DNA from: Cutibacterium porci
GTDB taxonomy: Bacteria; Actinomycetota; Actinomycetes; Propionibacteriales; Propionibacteriaceae
DNA length: 64,000 nucleotides
Assembly (NCBI RefSeq): GCF_009696315.1
Contig: NZ_VUMG01000003.1
Location: forward strand, 521,405 to 585,404
Reading direction: 5' to 3'
Part shown: positions 26,556 through 36,481 of the stretch, piece by piece
How positions within the stretch are numbered: position 1 is the stretch's first letter
Layout of the letters: every line of letters begins with the position of its first letter
Program-made: the position numbers and the translations under genes
Notes under the pieces: model-generated
The model's database searches: none
Seen by the model: the letters and a program-made list of their open reading frames with translations, nothing else
What the model was told of the DNA's origin: nothing

Positions 26556-26590
26556 GGGGGCGCGCACGGCCGGGGAAGGCCTCGCCCCCG
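26556..26590 (+). terminator. GC-rich hairpin between the two deacetylase genes
   Basis: GGGGGCG (26556-26562) can pair with CGCCCCC (26583-26589) around a partly self-complementary GGCC centre, 13 nt after the first deacetylase stop. No T-run. The remaining 400 bases to the next gene hold no gene I can support. Confidence 0.5.
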
Positions 26591-26988
26591 TCGTGGTGGA
26601 ATTGCTCATCCCGCTTGCCAAGGTCTTCATCGCGGCTGCCTGAATGCAAGCCTTAACGAGCTTTTCCCCTACCGCCCAGCTCGCCTTCCTGACGATGAGA
26701 CCGGTCGTCGACGTCAAACTCATCGCCATGGAAAGCGGAGCCTTTGGTGCGGGGTGTTGACGCGATTCGTCCCGTTGGCAGCGTGCTGCTGCGTCAGCTC
26801 GGCACTCCTTATGGGCGTCCTCGTCTTTCCGTTATCGGTGCACTAATAACCACCGCCGCCATGCATCATTGGCATCATGTGCGCTCGGGCCATTTGTCAT
26901 CTGAGAATCCGAAGAACTCTCCCAGAATGTCGTTGGCAACCGGCGTTGTGATTCTCCCTGGCTTGAAGAGGGCCTTAATCTATGAATC

Positions 26989-28545
26989 GTGAGTGCCTCC
27001 CCGCGTCGCTCGATTCGAGCCCTGGCCATCGCTTTGGCTGCCCTGCTCCCACTTGCAGCTTGTTCTCACGACAGCGGGGACCCTAACACGTCGCCCTCAG
27101 ACATTCGTTCGGCCCTAAAATCCACGTCGGTGGCCGCCGCCAACGTCTCGGGGGCGTCGATGACGTCGACGTCGTTCCAGAAGCCGTCAGACATCTCGGT
27201 CAAAGTACCGACCATCACCACCGCCCGCAATCTCAGCCAAGCCATCGAGGTCGTCCGGGAACGCACGTTGCGCGGCGCTGCATGGGATTCCGCGACAAAG
27301 GTCTCAATGACTGGCCATTTCACCTCCTCAACCACAGACCTGCTTGGGGTCGAGTTGCAGACAGAAGTGACGAAGGGTGAGGGGCCCTCCTTGTCGACGA
27401 CGACGCTGTGGTACGACGCCACGATGAAGCAGACTCTGTCGGCAAGTGCCCTCATCTCGTGGCCTGGGTGGCCGACGTTCAGCCAACAGGTTGTTAAGGC
27501 CGCTACTCGCGATGGCTTCGACGGCAAAAAGGCCGAGGCGGCACTTCAGCAGCCGCAGGCTCCCTATGGCACCGGGCCCGCACTATCGTTTGACTCCAAG
27601 GGAGACCTTCTTGTGAGGTTCCCGGCTGGAGCCATTGATAGCGCCCAACGCACCATTCTTATCGACTCTAAAACCGCTTCTCCGCTGCTCAGCGGGCTTG
27701 GCCAAAAGGCGCTCGGGGCCTCACTACACCCGACGCCTTTCACCGGTACCCCGTCGGCGAATGAGACATGGTTTACCAAGCTCAAGACGAGCCCGAAGCC
27801 ATCTGACTCTCCGAACGCCAAACCCCTCCCGGGAGAGCCAGCCACCAAGGCGAGCGGTAACCCGACCCATCCCTCGACGGCTATTGGCGTCGATTGCATC
27901 GTGCAACGTTGTGTCGCCCTGACCTATGACGACGGCCCCGCTGATACGACGCCGAAGGTTATTGATGGCTTCATTCACGCGAAAGCGGCTGCAACCTTTT
28001 TCCAGCTCGGCACGAACGTCGACAATCACCCAGACACCACCAAGCTGTTGGCCGGTTCTGGCTTTGAGGTTGGCAGCCACTCCGCCACCAACAAGACCCT
28101 GACGGGCCTCGGCCCCCAGGGCCGCACAACCGAAATCAACGATGCCGTCAACGCCCTGAGCAAGCTCACCGGACGCCCGACGATGCTCTTCCGTCCGCCA
28201 TATGGCGCGCACAGCGAGCGGGTCGATGCCGCGATGGCCACACAAAACTTGGCGATGGTCAACTGGGCAGCCGATTCTAATGACTGGCAAAGTCGCGATG
28301 CTGGCAAGACCACCAAAGCCGTGACGGAGTACGCCACCACGTACACCCAGCCGATCATCGTGCTGCACGACACCTATCCATCGACCGCTGATGCAACCAC
28401 CGGAATTATCGAGGCACTCCGCCACAAAGGTATCGTCCTTGTCACAGTCTCCGAACTGACCGTCAATACTGGCGGCATGGACGCCGGCAAGGCTTACTGC
28501 CGTGGTACTGCCGTCAATCAGAGTGGCTTCGGCTGCCAGAGCTGA
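26989..28545 (+). CDS. Lipoprotein polysaccharide deacetylase-like protein, paralog 2
   Basis: 518 residues, GTG start, lipobox LLPLAAC (Cys about 25). Same architecture as the upstream gene: the shared N-terminal domain (ARNLSQAIEVVRERTLRGAAW; YGTGPALSFDSKGDLLVRF), a Pro/Ser linker and a NodB domain with CVALTYDDGPAD, LFRPPYGAHS and IIVLHDTY, then the same tail (TVNTGGMDAGKAYCRG). Motif 2 reads GSHSATNKT: the first metal His is kept but the second is Asn, so catalysis may be weak or lost. The pair looks like a tandem duplication with one copy diverging. Confidence 0.88.
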   Translation: MSASPRRSIRALAIALAALLPLAACSHDSGDPNTSPSDIRSALKSTSVAAANVSGASMTSTSFQKPSDISVKVPTITTARNLSQAIEVVRERTLRGAAWDSATKVSMTGHFTSSTTDLLGVELQTEVTKGEGPSLSTTTLWYDATMKQTLSASALISWPGWPTFSQQVVKAATRDGFDGKKAEAALQQPQAPYGTGPALSFDSKGDLLVRFPAGAIDSAQRTILIDSKTASPLLSGLGQKALGASLHPTPFTGTPSANETWFTKLKTSPKPSDSPNAKPLPGEPATKASGNPTHPSTAIGVDCIVQRCVALTYDDGPADTTPKVIDGFIHAKAAATFFQLGTNVDNHPDTTKLLAGSGFEVGSHSATNKTLTGLGPQGRTTEINDAVNALSKLTGRPTMLFRPPYGAHSERVDAAMATQNLAMVNWAADSNDWQSRDAGKTTKAVTEYATTYTQPIIVLHDTYPSTADATTGIIEALRHKGIVLVTVSELTVNTGGMDAGKAYCRGTAVNQSGFGCQS

Positions 28546-28591
28546 TCGCGGCACAGATGACTGTCTGACATCACGCGTGCACGACCCGCGC

Positions 28592-30412
28592 CTAACGACG
28601 CGCCACCTTACGCAGTATGGGCCTCAGTAGGTCGATAACCTCGTCAATGTGCAGCACCGCCGCCATCGCGAGAAATAGCGCAATGAACAGCACCCCGCCG
28701 ACACAGGTTCCACCGGCGTGCCCAACCCACGTCCCGTGTCCCGCAGCGTCAATTCCGTGGGCGACGACATAGGTCGGAATCGCAGCGACGATCGAAGCCG
28801 CAGCGAGTTTCATCCACAGCTGGTTGACCTCAGCCATGCCAATACCACCGAGCTGCCGGGACGCCACCGCGAGCCAGGCCGCCGCCCCAACGAGACTGGC
28901 GAGGGTCTGGGCTGCCGCCACAACAAGAAGTGCGTACTGAGGTGGAAAGGCAAACATCGTCACCAAGATGATGAGCTGGGTGCCTGTGCTAGCCGTCTGC
29001 ATGATGAGGTTGAGCTTGCCATCCTCACGAGCGAAGCAATAACGCTGCTGCAAGGTTGTGATGCCGAAGGGCAACAGACCCACACCCATGATCGCCACAG
29101 CTCCTGCCAGGGACCCAACCTGCCCGGGTTCGAGTGAGAACACCGTCTGCACACCTGGGCGCGCTAGCACAACCATTGCCAAAGAACACGGAATGATTGC
29201 TAGGGCTGGCATTTCCAACCCCTGCCGCAGTAGCTTCTTCATGGCGGAGTTATTGCCATCAGCATTAGCGCGGCTCATCCGTGGGAAAAGAGCCGTAAGA
29301 ATCGACGTCGTAATGAAGCTCTGCGGCAACATGAAGATCAGGAATGCGTTGTCATAGGCACTAATTGACGACGAGACCTCCGGATGCACCAGACGCACGT
29401 GAGACAGCATCTTCTTCATGATGATGCCGGCGAGCTGAGCAATTACCAATGCGGTAAACGTCCACACGGTGATACGAGCAGCTGCCCCTAACCCATAGCC
29501 GCGGATCCCCCAGCGAGGACGCCATCGGAACCCGCCACGATACAGAGGAATAATGAGGAACAAGCCCTGCATAACGATGCCCAAGGTCGTCGTCCCAGCC
29601 AATACCCATACCATTTCAGGGGTCCAGGTAGCAGGATCAGGGTGGGCTCCAAACTGCACCAGGAACCACACCAAACCGGCAATCTGAATGATATTTGCCA
29701 GCACGGGGCTCCACATGAAGGACGCAAACTGATTTCGAGCGTTGAGAACCTGGCCGAGGATCGCGTAGAGACCGTAGAAGAATATCTGCGGCATACATAT
29801 AAATCCGAAAAAGACGGTGAGGTGACGAGTCGCCCCGCTCGACGAGAAATAAAGGTCTAAAAGCCATGGAGAGGCCACTGTCGCCACGATGGTGACGATG
29901 AGCACAGCCGCGAACGACGCCGTAAGCAATCGATCCACAAATTCTTGGCCACCGTCGGGCTGCTTCATGGCCTTAGTTATTTGCGGAATGAGGATGGCGT
30001 TGAGGACCCCCGCACTGAGCAGAATGAACACCACATTCGGCAGAGTGTTAGCGGCTTGGAAAGCGTCAAGGGCTAGTGACGTGCCAGCCGCGATGACGGT
30101 AAGCAGGTAGGTACGGACGAACCCCAGAATCCTCGACACCATCGTGCCGGCGGCCATAACGATGCTGGCGCGGCGCAGCGACCCCTCTCCGGTGGCCGCA
30201 GAAGCCGCCGAGACCGCTGGCGAAGTGACCTCAATCCTGGGGATGATCCGGGTGCGATCCTCGTCAGAGTCAGGCCTGGTCAGACCCCGGCGAGAAACAT
30301 TGGCGCCAACAGTGACGGCGTCAATGTCGAGACTGTCGTAGACGTCGATTGGTGGAGCCGCCTCCGGAAGACGAAGGTGGTCGTAAACGTCGTCACCATG
30401 GGAATCAGGCAT
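28592..30412 (-). CDS. murJ: Lipid II flippase MurJ (MviN family)
   Basis: 606 residues from ATG 30412; the start is placed here because it follows the lysC stop by a few bases and because a longer frame would run inside lysC. An unusual cytoplasmic N-terminus of about 110 residues rich in acidic and Ser/Ala residues precedes the MurJ core: SIVMAAGTMVSRILGFVRTYLL (about 112-133), DAFQAANTLPNVVFILLSAGVLNAILIPQ and some fourteen membrane segments. It flips lipid II for peptidoglycan synthesis. Downstream of lysC in the same direction. Confidence 0.92.
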   Translation of the reverse strand: MPDSHGDDVYDHLRLPEAAPPIDVYDSLDIDAVTVGANVSRRGLTRPDSDEDRTRIIPRIEVTSPAVSAASAATGEGSLRRASIVMAAGTMVSRILGFVRTYLLTVIAAGTSLALDAFQAANTLPNVVFILLSAGVLNAILIPQITKAMKQPDGGQEFVDRLLTASFAAVLIVTIVATVASPWLLDLYFSSSGATRHLTVFFGFICMPQIFFYGLYAILGQVLNARNQFASFMWSPVLANIIQIAGLVWFLVQFGAHPDPATWTPEMVWVLAGTTTLGIVMQGLFLIIPLYRGGFRWRPRWGIRGYGLGAAARITVWTFTALVIAQLAGIIMKKMLSHVRLVHPEVSSSISAYDNAFLIFMLPQSFITTSILTALFPRMSRANADGNNSAMKKLLRQGLEMPALAIIPCSLAMVVLARPGVQTVFSLEPGQVGSLAGAVAIMGVGLLPFGITTLQQRYCFAREDGKLNLIMQTASTGTQLIILVTMFAFPPQYALLVVAAAQTLASLVGAAAWLAVASRQLGGIGMAEVNQLWMKLAAASIVAAIPTYVVAHGIDAAGHGTWVGHAGGTCVGGVLFIALFLAMAAVLHIDEVIDLLRPILRKVARR

Positions 30413-30419
30413 TGTTGCC

Positions 30420-30938
30420 TCAGCGGCCGGTCCCGGCGTAGACGACGGCTTCGCCCTCAGCGTCGAGCCCGAAGGCGGTATGGGCAACACGAACGGCGTC
30501 GTCGACCTGGTCGGCGTCTACAACCACCGAGATACGGATCTCGGACGTCGAGATCATCTGCAAATTGATGCCAGAGTCGGCCAGGGCGCGGAAAAATGTC
30601 GACGTAACCCCGGGGTGGGACCTCATCCCGACGCCAACCACCGACACCTTGCCAATTTGGTCGTTGTAGAGGATTTGTTCATAGCCCAACTCGTCTTTGA
30701 CAGCGGTTAGGGCGCGGACTGCCGTCGGTCCGTCACTCATCGGCAATGTGAAGGAGAGGTCGGTGCGGCCATTCATGACCCGAGATGCGTTCTGGACAAT
30801 CATGTCGATATTGATGTCAGCCCGAGCGATAATCTCGAAGATCTGAGCGGCGCGCCCCACCGCATCGGGAAGGCCAGCGATGGTGATTTTGGCTTCCGAG
30901 CGGTCGTGGGCCACACCCGAGATGATGGCCTCTTCCAT
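30420..30938 (-). other. Internal start giving the aspartate kinase beta subunit
   Basis: Met253 of LysC ([20 protein letters not shown] region) has AAGGGA about 8 nt upstream and would yield 172 residues made only of the ACT domains. In Corynebacterium glutamicum the beta subunit is translated from an internal start at the equivalent MEEA position, so an alpha2-beta2 enzyme is expected here. Confidence 0.6.
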
Positions 30939-31694
30939 GTGTGATCCCTTCGTGATGTCGGCAGGGTCCATGACCCAGGTGCCAGGTTTGTCAGAGAACG
31001 AGGAACGCACGTGCACGGGCACGTTCTCGCGGCGAGCGTATTCGACGCAACGCAGATGGAGGATCTTCGCACCGCAGGCGGCCATTTCGAGCATCTCCTC
31101 GTAAGAGATCTTCGGGATGCGTCGGGCACCTTTAACGATGCGTGGATCAGCGGTGAAAACACCGTCAACGTCAGAGTAGATCTCGCAATAATCAGCCCCC
31201 AAGGAGCTGGCCAGGGCAACTGCGGTGGTGTCAGACGCCCCTCGGCCCAGCGTGGTGACGTCCTTTGTTGTCTGGGAGACCCCTTGGAAACCTGCAACGA
31301 TGACGAGATCCCCGGCCTCCAGGGATTTTTCGATCCGCCCAGGGGTGATGTCAATAATGCGTGCATTACCGTGGGCTGCAGTGGTGATGACTCCAGCCTG
31401 GGAGCCGGTGTACGAGCGTGCCGGGATCCCAATATCTGACAGGGCCATCGCGAGTAGGGCAGCAGACTGCCTCTCACCCGTAGTCAGGAGCATGTCAAGT
31501 TCTCGTGGAGCGGGCTGTGGGGAAACCTCTAAAGCGAGGTCCATGAGGTCGTCAGTGGTGTCACCCATTGCTGAGATGACGACGACGATGTCATTGCCGG
31601 CCTGTTTCGTCGCGGCGATGCGGCGCGCCACACGCTTAATCGATGCGGCATCAGCCACTGAGGACCCACCAAATTTCTGGACGACTCGCGTCAT
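30420..31694 (-). CDS. lysC: Aspartate kinase
   Basis: 424 residues from ATG 31694, preceded by AGGAGG; the longer frame to 31802 has no such site. [23 protein letters not shown] is the kinase opening, [16 protein letters not shown] the nucleotide/aspartate pocket (about 148-163), and two ACT domains follow (about 265-424), including [25 protein letters not shown]. Catalyses aspartate to aspartyl phosphate for lysine, DAP, threonine and methionine. ACT domains suggest lysine/threonine feedback. Placed before murJ, linking DAP supply with wall synthesis. Confidence 0.95.
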   Translation of the reverse strand: MTRVVQKFGGSSVADAASIKRVARRIAATKQAGNDIVVVISAMGDTTDDLMDLALEVSPQPAPRELDMLLTTGERQSAALLAMALSDIGIPARSYTGSQAGVITTAAHGNARIIDITPGRIEKSLEAGDLVIVAGFQGVSQTTKDVTTLGRGASDTTAVALASSLGADYCEIYSDVDGVFTADPRIVKGARRIPKISYEEMLEMAACGAKILHLRCVEYARRENVPVHVRSSFSDKPGTWVMDPADITKGSHMEEAIISGVAHDRSEAKITIAGLPDAVGRAAQIFEIIARADINIDMIVQNASRVMNGRTDLSFTLPMSDGPTAVRALTAVKDELGYEQILYNDQIGKVSVVGVGMRSHPGVTSTFFRALADSGINLQMISTSEIRISVVVDADQVDDAVRVAHTAFGLDAEGEAVVYAGTGR

Positions 31695-31881
31695 CAACCC
31701 TCCTGCCAGGTTCGGACACCAAAGTCTAACCGGCGTCAGTATGGCCTCTCCGCCATGGCGATGACGGGAGCGCGCAGTGTCTTGCGTGACGCCGTGACGC
31801 ACATATGGCCATCAGGCGCGATTGCCACGATAGTAGGAACAAGGGGTAAACCCGTGGACGACGTGCCCGCGATCCTGGGGT

Positions 31882-34416
31882 ATGTCTGAACCCTCACGTA
31901 TTCTGAATGCCATGCGCTCAGACAGGCACGGCAAGCTCTACCCCTTAGCCATGTTCGGAATCGTCAGCATCCTGGCCGGACTGATCATGGCCGGATTCAT
32001 CGTGCCCGTCGCGGCTCTGGTCGGCGGAACTACCAAGACCATCGCTACCAGCATGGATGATCTGCCTGCCGAGCTCATCAGCACCCCGCAGGCTCAAAAG
32101 TCTCACATCCTCATGGCCGATGGCTCAGTACTAGCCACTTTCTATGACGAGAACCGGGAATACGTCCCGTTGTCGAAGATCTCCAAGCAGATGCAAACCG
32201 CCCAGGTCGCCATCGAGGACAACCGGTTCTACTCCCATGGCGCAATCGACCTGAAAGGCACCGCACGCGCACTGGTAACGAACGTCAGCGGATCAGCACG
32301 GCAGGGCGGTTCCACCCTCACCCAGCAATACGTCAAGCAGATTCGCATCGAGGCTGCGGTAGCTGCGGGCAATGAGGAGGGCGTACAGGCCGCCCAGGAG
32401 CCAACGATCACCCGAAAGTTGCAGGAGTTGCGCTATGCGGTGGCGATCGAGAAGAGGCTCTCCAAGCAGCAAGTCCTGGAGCGCTACCTCAACATTGCCT
32501 ACTTCGGTGACGGCGCATACGGCGTCGAGGCCGCAGCGCGACACTACTTCGGGACGACGGCCGCCAAACTTGACCTTGCCCAGTCAGCGATGCTGGCTGG
32601 CATCGTACAAAATCCAGTGGCTTACGACCCGGTGAACCACCCCGAGGCCGCCATGAACCGCCGCAATATCGTGCTAGCGCGTATGGCTCAGCTCAACGTC
32701 ATTACCACTGACCAGGCACGGAAGGCCGAGGCGGTCGTCTTCGACAAGTCGAAGGTTTTCTATCCGAAGAACGGCTGCATTTCATCGAAGTACCCGTTTA
32801 TCTGTGATTACGCATATCGCAGCTTGTTGCAGATGCCGAGTCTGGGTAAGAACCCAGAGGAACGAGCGAAATTGGTCAAGCGCGGTGGGTTGACGATCCA
32901 GACGAATATCGACCCAAAAACTCAGGACGCCGCCCAGAAGGCTGTCTCCGACGTTGTCGGACCCAGGGACCCTGTTCTTGCTGGAACGGCCATTATTCAG
33001 CCGGGGACCGGTCTGATTATGGCGATGGCGCAATCTCGCCCCGTCATGGGGCAAAAGTCCGGGCAGACCTATTACAACTACATGGCACCCAGTTCGATGG
33101 GCGGGGCCACCGGTTTCCAGGCCGGATCGACCTTTAAAGCCTTTACCATCGCTGCCGCCCTTGCCAAGGGCATACCCATGAGTAAGCACTACACTGCGTC
33201 TTCCCCCATGGACTTCACCGGTGAAAAATTCACCAACTGTACGGGCAGCTTTAAGTCGGGGCCATTCCGAGTGCGCAACTCGACCGGACACTCATGGGAC
33301 ATCGGATTGCGCGAAGCGGCTGCATGGTCTGTCAACACCTACTTTGTCCAGCTAGAGCAGGACGTCGGCATGTGTGACGTCACCAAGATGGCTCAGAATA
33401 CTGGCGTCAAGCTCTCCAGCGATAAGGATATCGTCAAGAGTTTCCAGAACGTGCCGTCGTTCACTCTCGGTACCGCCTACGTGTCCCCGATGTCTATGGC
33501 TTCGGCCTACGCAACCTTTGCTTCACGCGGCATCCAGTGCGACCCGATCATCCTCAAGTCGGTCAAGAATCGCAATGGTTCACCGATCAAGGTTCCGACC
33601 GGCAACTGCAAGCGAGTCATGCCTCAGTGGGTTGCTGACGGAGTCAATTCGGTGCTCTCGGGCGTCATGGATGCCACAGGTGCGGCGGCAAGGATTCCGG
33701 GTGGTTATCCGCAGGCTGGCAAGACCGGTACCACCGACGCCCATGAGGCTGCTTGGTTCAACGGATACACCCCCCAAGCTGCCGGTGTAGCGATGATCGC
33801 TGCGGACAGCGGCAACTCCTACTTCCGTGGCGATAGCTCCCGCTCCATCAAGGGCATTGAGACCACTCCAGGTGTCCGTCTCAACGGTTCTGGTGGCAGT
33901 GACGCCGGCAAGATCTACCGCGCAGCAATGGTCGCTGTCCTCCAGGACAAGCCCAGGACAGACTTTGCGTCTCCCACTGACGAGGTGCGCTACGGCAAGC
34001 TTATGCCGATTCCAAATACTGACGGAATGACGTATTCCCAGGCCAGGGATGCCCTCCGCAAGGCGGGATTCCGCACTAATGTGTGGCGTGTCTGGGACGA
34101 CACGGAGCCCGGTACCTACCTTGGCACTGATCCCGAGGGGTCGGCCCGCTCTGGAGTCACCGTGGCCCTCAAGGTATCGAAGGGACCGAAGCCAGAGCCT
34201 CAACCGACGTTCGCCCCGCCGCAGCAGAATCAACCAGACAACCCTGGAAATGACCAACCCGGCGGCCAGCAGAATCCACCCAATAATCAACCCCAGCCCG
34301 GCAACAACAATGGAAATTCCGGGAATGGCAATGCCCGAGGAAATAACGGCGGAAATAATGGGGGTAACAACGGTGGTGGCCAACAAAACCCACCTGGAGC
34401 GACGAAGCCTCGCTGA
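31882..34416 (+). CDS. Bifunctional class A penicillin-binding protein with C-terminal PASTA domain
   Basis: 844 residues. One N-terminal membrane helix (about 23-47), a GT51 transglycosylase domain with EDNRFYSHGAIDLKGTARA (about 112-130) and GGSTLTQQYVKQ, then a transpeptidase with active-site S416-x-x-K419 (GSTFKAF), S483-V-N and K614-T-G. A PASTA repeat (about 715-772, TDGMTYSQARDALRKAGF) and a Gln/Asn/Pro/Gly-rich low-complexity tail (about 775-844) follow. It polymerises and crosslinks peptidoglycan. Divergent from lysC; the metallophosphoesterase follows by one base, so the two are likely co-transcribed, as is usual in actinobacteria. Confidence 0.95.
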   Translation: MSEPSRILNAMRSDRHGKLYPLAMFGIVSILAGLIMAGFIVPVAALVGGTTKTIATSMDDLPAELISTPQAQKSHILMADGSVLATFYDENREYVPLSKISKQMQTAQVAIEDNRFYSHGAIDLKGTARALVTNVSGSARQGGSTLTQQYVKQIRIEAAVAAGNEEGVQAAQEPTITRKLQELRYAVAIEKRLSKQQVLERYLNIAYFGDGAYGVEAAARHYFGTTAAKLDLAQSAMLAGIVQNPVAYDPVNHPEAAMNRRNIVLARMAQLNVITTDQARKAEAVVFDKSKVFYPKNGCISSKYPFICDYAYRSLLQMPSLGKNPEERAKLVKRGGLTIQTNIDPKTQDAAQKAVSDVVGPRDPVLAGTAIIQPGTGLIMAMAQSRPVMGQKSGQTYYNYMAPSSMGGATGFQAGSTFKAFTIAAALAKGIPMSKHYTASSPMDFTGEKFTNCTGSFKSGPFRVRNSTGHSWDIGLREAAAWSVNTYFVQLEQDVGMCDVTKMAQNTGVKLSSDKDIVKSFQNVPSFTLGTAYVSPMSMASAYATFASRGIQCDPIILKSVKNRNGSPIKVPTGNCKRVMPQWVADGVNSVLSGVMDATGAAARIPGGYPQAGKTGTTDAHEAAWFNGYTPQAAGVAMIAADSGNSYFRGDSSRSIKGIETTPGVRLNGSGGSDAGKIYRAAMVAVLQDKPRTDFASPTDEVRYGKLMPIPNTDGMTYSQARDALRKAGFRTNVWRVWDDTEPGTYLGTDPEGSARSGVTVALKVSKGPKPEPQPTFAPPQQNQPDNPGNDQPGGQQNPPNNQPQPGNNNGNSGNGNARGNNGGNNGGNNGGGQQNPPGATKPR

Positions 34417-34417
34417 C

Positions 34418-35335
34418 ATGAGAACCACCATGAAACCAGCGCTCGTAGCAGCGGCTAGCGTTATCGGGATCGGCGCATCTGGTCTAGCCTACGGAGCTAT
34501 CGAGGCGCGTCGGTTCGTCGTCCGTCGCGTCGAGGTGCCCATACTCACTCCCGGGAGTGCACCGCTACGCATACTTCATATGTCTGATGTGCATCTGTTA
34601 GTGCGCCAGAACGCTAAGCGGAAGTTCATCCGAGAACTCGCCGCCCTTGAACCTGACCTCGTCATTAATTCCGGCGACAACTTTTGTTCAGCCGAGGCAC
34701 TCCAGCCACTCCTCGACGACATGTCGGGGCTGTTGACACGGCCTGGGGCCTTTGTGTTTGGGTCCAACGACTACCTGGTACCGAAGTTTAAGAATCCGTT
34801 GTCGTACCTTGTGCGGGGACGATCTCATCTGACCGACGAGGCGGTGCCGGAGCTTCCCCACGAGGAGCTTCGCCAGGCTTTCACCACTGCAGGATGGCTC
34901 GACCTCAACGACAATTCGGGGACGCTTGAGGTGGCCGGTCATCGATTGGCCTTCCGCGGAACTGACGACGCCCACCACAACCGCGACCACTACGAAAAAG
35001 TGGCTGGCCCAGCCGACAGTGATGCCGACCTCAATATCGGCGTCACCCATGCCCCCTATCTCAAGATCCTCGACGCCATGGTGAGCGACGACATGGACAT
35101 CGTGTTCGCGGGTCATACTCACGGCGGGCAGGTGTGTTTGCCCTTCACAGGGGCGATCATCACCAACTGCGATTTGGACACCGACCGTGTTAAGGGGCTT
35201 TCGAAGCACACCTGCGATGGGCGCACCGCATGGTTGCATGTTTCAGCCGGGATAGGGTGCTCCCCCTTTGCTCCGTATCGCACCTTCTGCCGCCCAGAAG
35301 CGACCCTGCTTACCCTCATGCCCCGGCCCCGATGA
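34418..35335 (+). CDS. Membrane-associated metallophosphoesterase
   Basis: 305 residues from ATG 34418, one base past the PBP stop. N-terminal membrane segment (about 6-25), then the calcineurin-like signature: LHMSDVHL (D, H), INSGDNF (GDxx), FGSNDYL (GND; the usual GNH/GNN has Asp), VTHAPY and FAGHTHGGQV. Two-metal phosphoesterase; the substrate in this YkuE-like group may be a lipid-linked pyrophosphate or UDP-type substrate (family knowledge, not proven). Start choice rests on the spacing; ATG 34430 is an alternative. Confidence 0.88.
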   Translation: MRTTMKPALVAAASVIGIGASGLAYGAIEARRFVVRRVEVPILTPGSAPLRILHMSDVHLLVRQNAKRKFIRELAALEPDLVINSGDNFCSAEALQPLLDDMSGLLTRPGAFVFGSNDYLVPKFKNPLSYLVRGRSHLTDEAVPELPHEELRQAFTTAGWLDLNDNSGTLEVAGHRLAFRGTDDAHHNRDHYEKVAGPADSDADLNIGVTHAPYLKILDAMVSDDMDIVFAGHTHGGQVCLPFTGAIITNCDLDTDRVKGLSKHTCDGRTAWLHVSAGIGCSPFAPYRTFCRPEATLLTLMPRPR

Positions 35336-35341
35336 AGGTCG

Positions 35342-35362
35342 GCTTGGCGGTTTCGGCCAAGC
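35342..35362 (+). terminator. Short hairpin after the metallophosphoesterase
   Basis: Perfect stem GCTTGGC/GCCAAGC with a 7-nt loop, 6 bases after the stop and 50 bases before tRNA-Pro. Weak T content afterwards. Confidence 0.5.
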
Positions 35363-35412
35363 TGGGTTAAAGTATTCGTCGGCCTTCCCCATGGGGAGTA
35401 TGACCGTGGTCG

Positions 35413-35489
<77 letters not shown>

Positions 35490-35648
35490 TCTGATGCGCC
35501 AGGTGATGGTTTTCATCGCCACATGTCATGCGCTTTTCCGTCTGTTGCGGTGCGGCACCAGGATCGAGCCTGTGGAAACCGAGTCGCGGAATACGTCGGC
35601 CTGGGGGCTTGTTGTATTCACCGAACGCAACAAGAAGGAGGAACCACT

Positions 35649-36185
35649 ATGGCACGCGCTCTCATCGCCGTCACCGACTTTGGAGTTGAGGAGGCCGAGC
35701 TCGTCGATCCTCTCAACGCTCTCAAGACAGCCGGCATCGACGTGACCGTCGCTTCCAATAGCGGCGAGTCCATTCAGACCGTCACCGGCGACAAAAACTG
35801 GGCATCCACGGTGAGCGCCGATTCCAAGCTCGCCGACGCCAATGCTTCCGATTACGACCTGCTCGTCATTCCCGGCGGCACCGTTAATGCAGATACTTTG
35901 CGTATTGACGACGATGCACGCCGCCTCGTCAAGGAGTTCGCAGCCGCTGGCAAGCCGATTGGGGCTATCTGTCACGGCCCCTGGGTGCTCATTGACGCCG
36001 GCGTCGCCAAGGGCAAGACGTTGACGTCTTACATCTCCATTCGCCCCGACCTTGAAAATGCTGGAGCGACCTGGGTGGATAAGGAGCTCTTCCGCTGCCC
36101 TGGCAACGGCTGGGTACTGCTCACCTCGCGCAACCCCGACGATCTACCCGTCTTCACGAAGGCCCTCGTCGACGAAATTTCCTGA
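35649..36185 (+). CDS. DJ-1/PfpI-family protein
   Basis: 178 residues from ATG 35649 with AAGGAGGA upstream. The class I glutamine-amidotransferase-like fold of PfpI: ALIAVTDFGVEEAELVDPL at the start, VIPGGTVNAD with the supporting acidic site, the nucleophile elbow AICHGPWVLIDAG (Cys-His pair about 104-105) and GATWVDKELF near the end. Family members are described as proteases or as protein/nucleotide deglycases that repair glyoxal damage. Single gene, closed by a strong terminator. Confidence 0.92.
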   Translation: MARALIAVTDFGVEEAELVDPLNALKTAGIDVTVASNSGESIQTVTGDKNWASTVSADSKLADANASDYDLLVIPGGTVNADTLRIDDDARRLVKEFAAAGKPIGAICHGPWVLIDAGVAKGKTLTSYISIRPDLENAGATWVDKELFRCPGNGWVLLTSRNPDDLPVFTKALVDEIS

Positions 36186-36201
36186 TTCACGAGGGCTTAA
36201 T

Positions 36202-36232
36202 GGGGCTCACGCCTGCGGGCGTGGGCCCCTTT
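36202..36232 (+). terminator. Intrinsic terminator after the PfpI gene
   Basis: Stem GGGGC-CACGCC/GGCGTG-GCCCC with one mismatch and a TGCG loop, followed by TTT. Begins 16 bases after the stop codon. Confidence 0.85.
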
Positions 36233-36481
36233 CGCACACCTCGCGACACGACGACTTGTCCGGCTAGCCGTCCTCAAAGCCTGCAATGACGCGGCGTTCT
36301 GCCCCAGATATCTTCACATCGTGAGATTGATGTCCACTTAAGCGGAATGACTTTACACATGTTTCAAATTGGTCACGATATGGTCTCAGCCCTTCGAAAC
36401 AGCTGACGAATACTGCCCCATGGTGGCATGGTGTCCCGAAACCGTCGGTTCGATGCCGACGTGAGGCAAAAAGGAGACACC

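Noticed and set aside
26382..26729. Minus-strand 115-residue frame after the first deacetylase
   Set aside because: Mostly antisense to the deacetylase C-terminus; no supported start.
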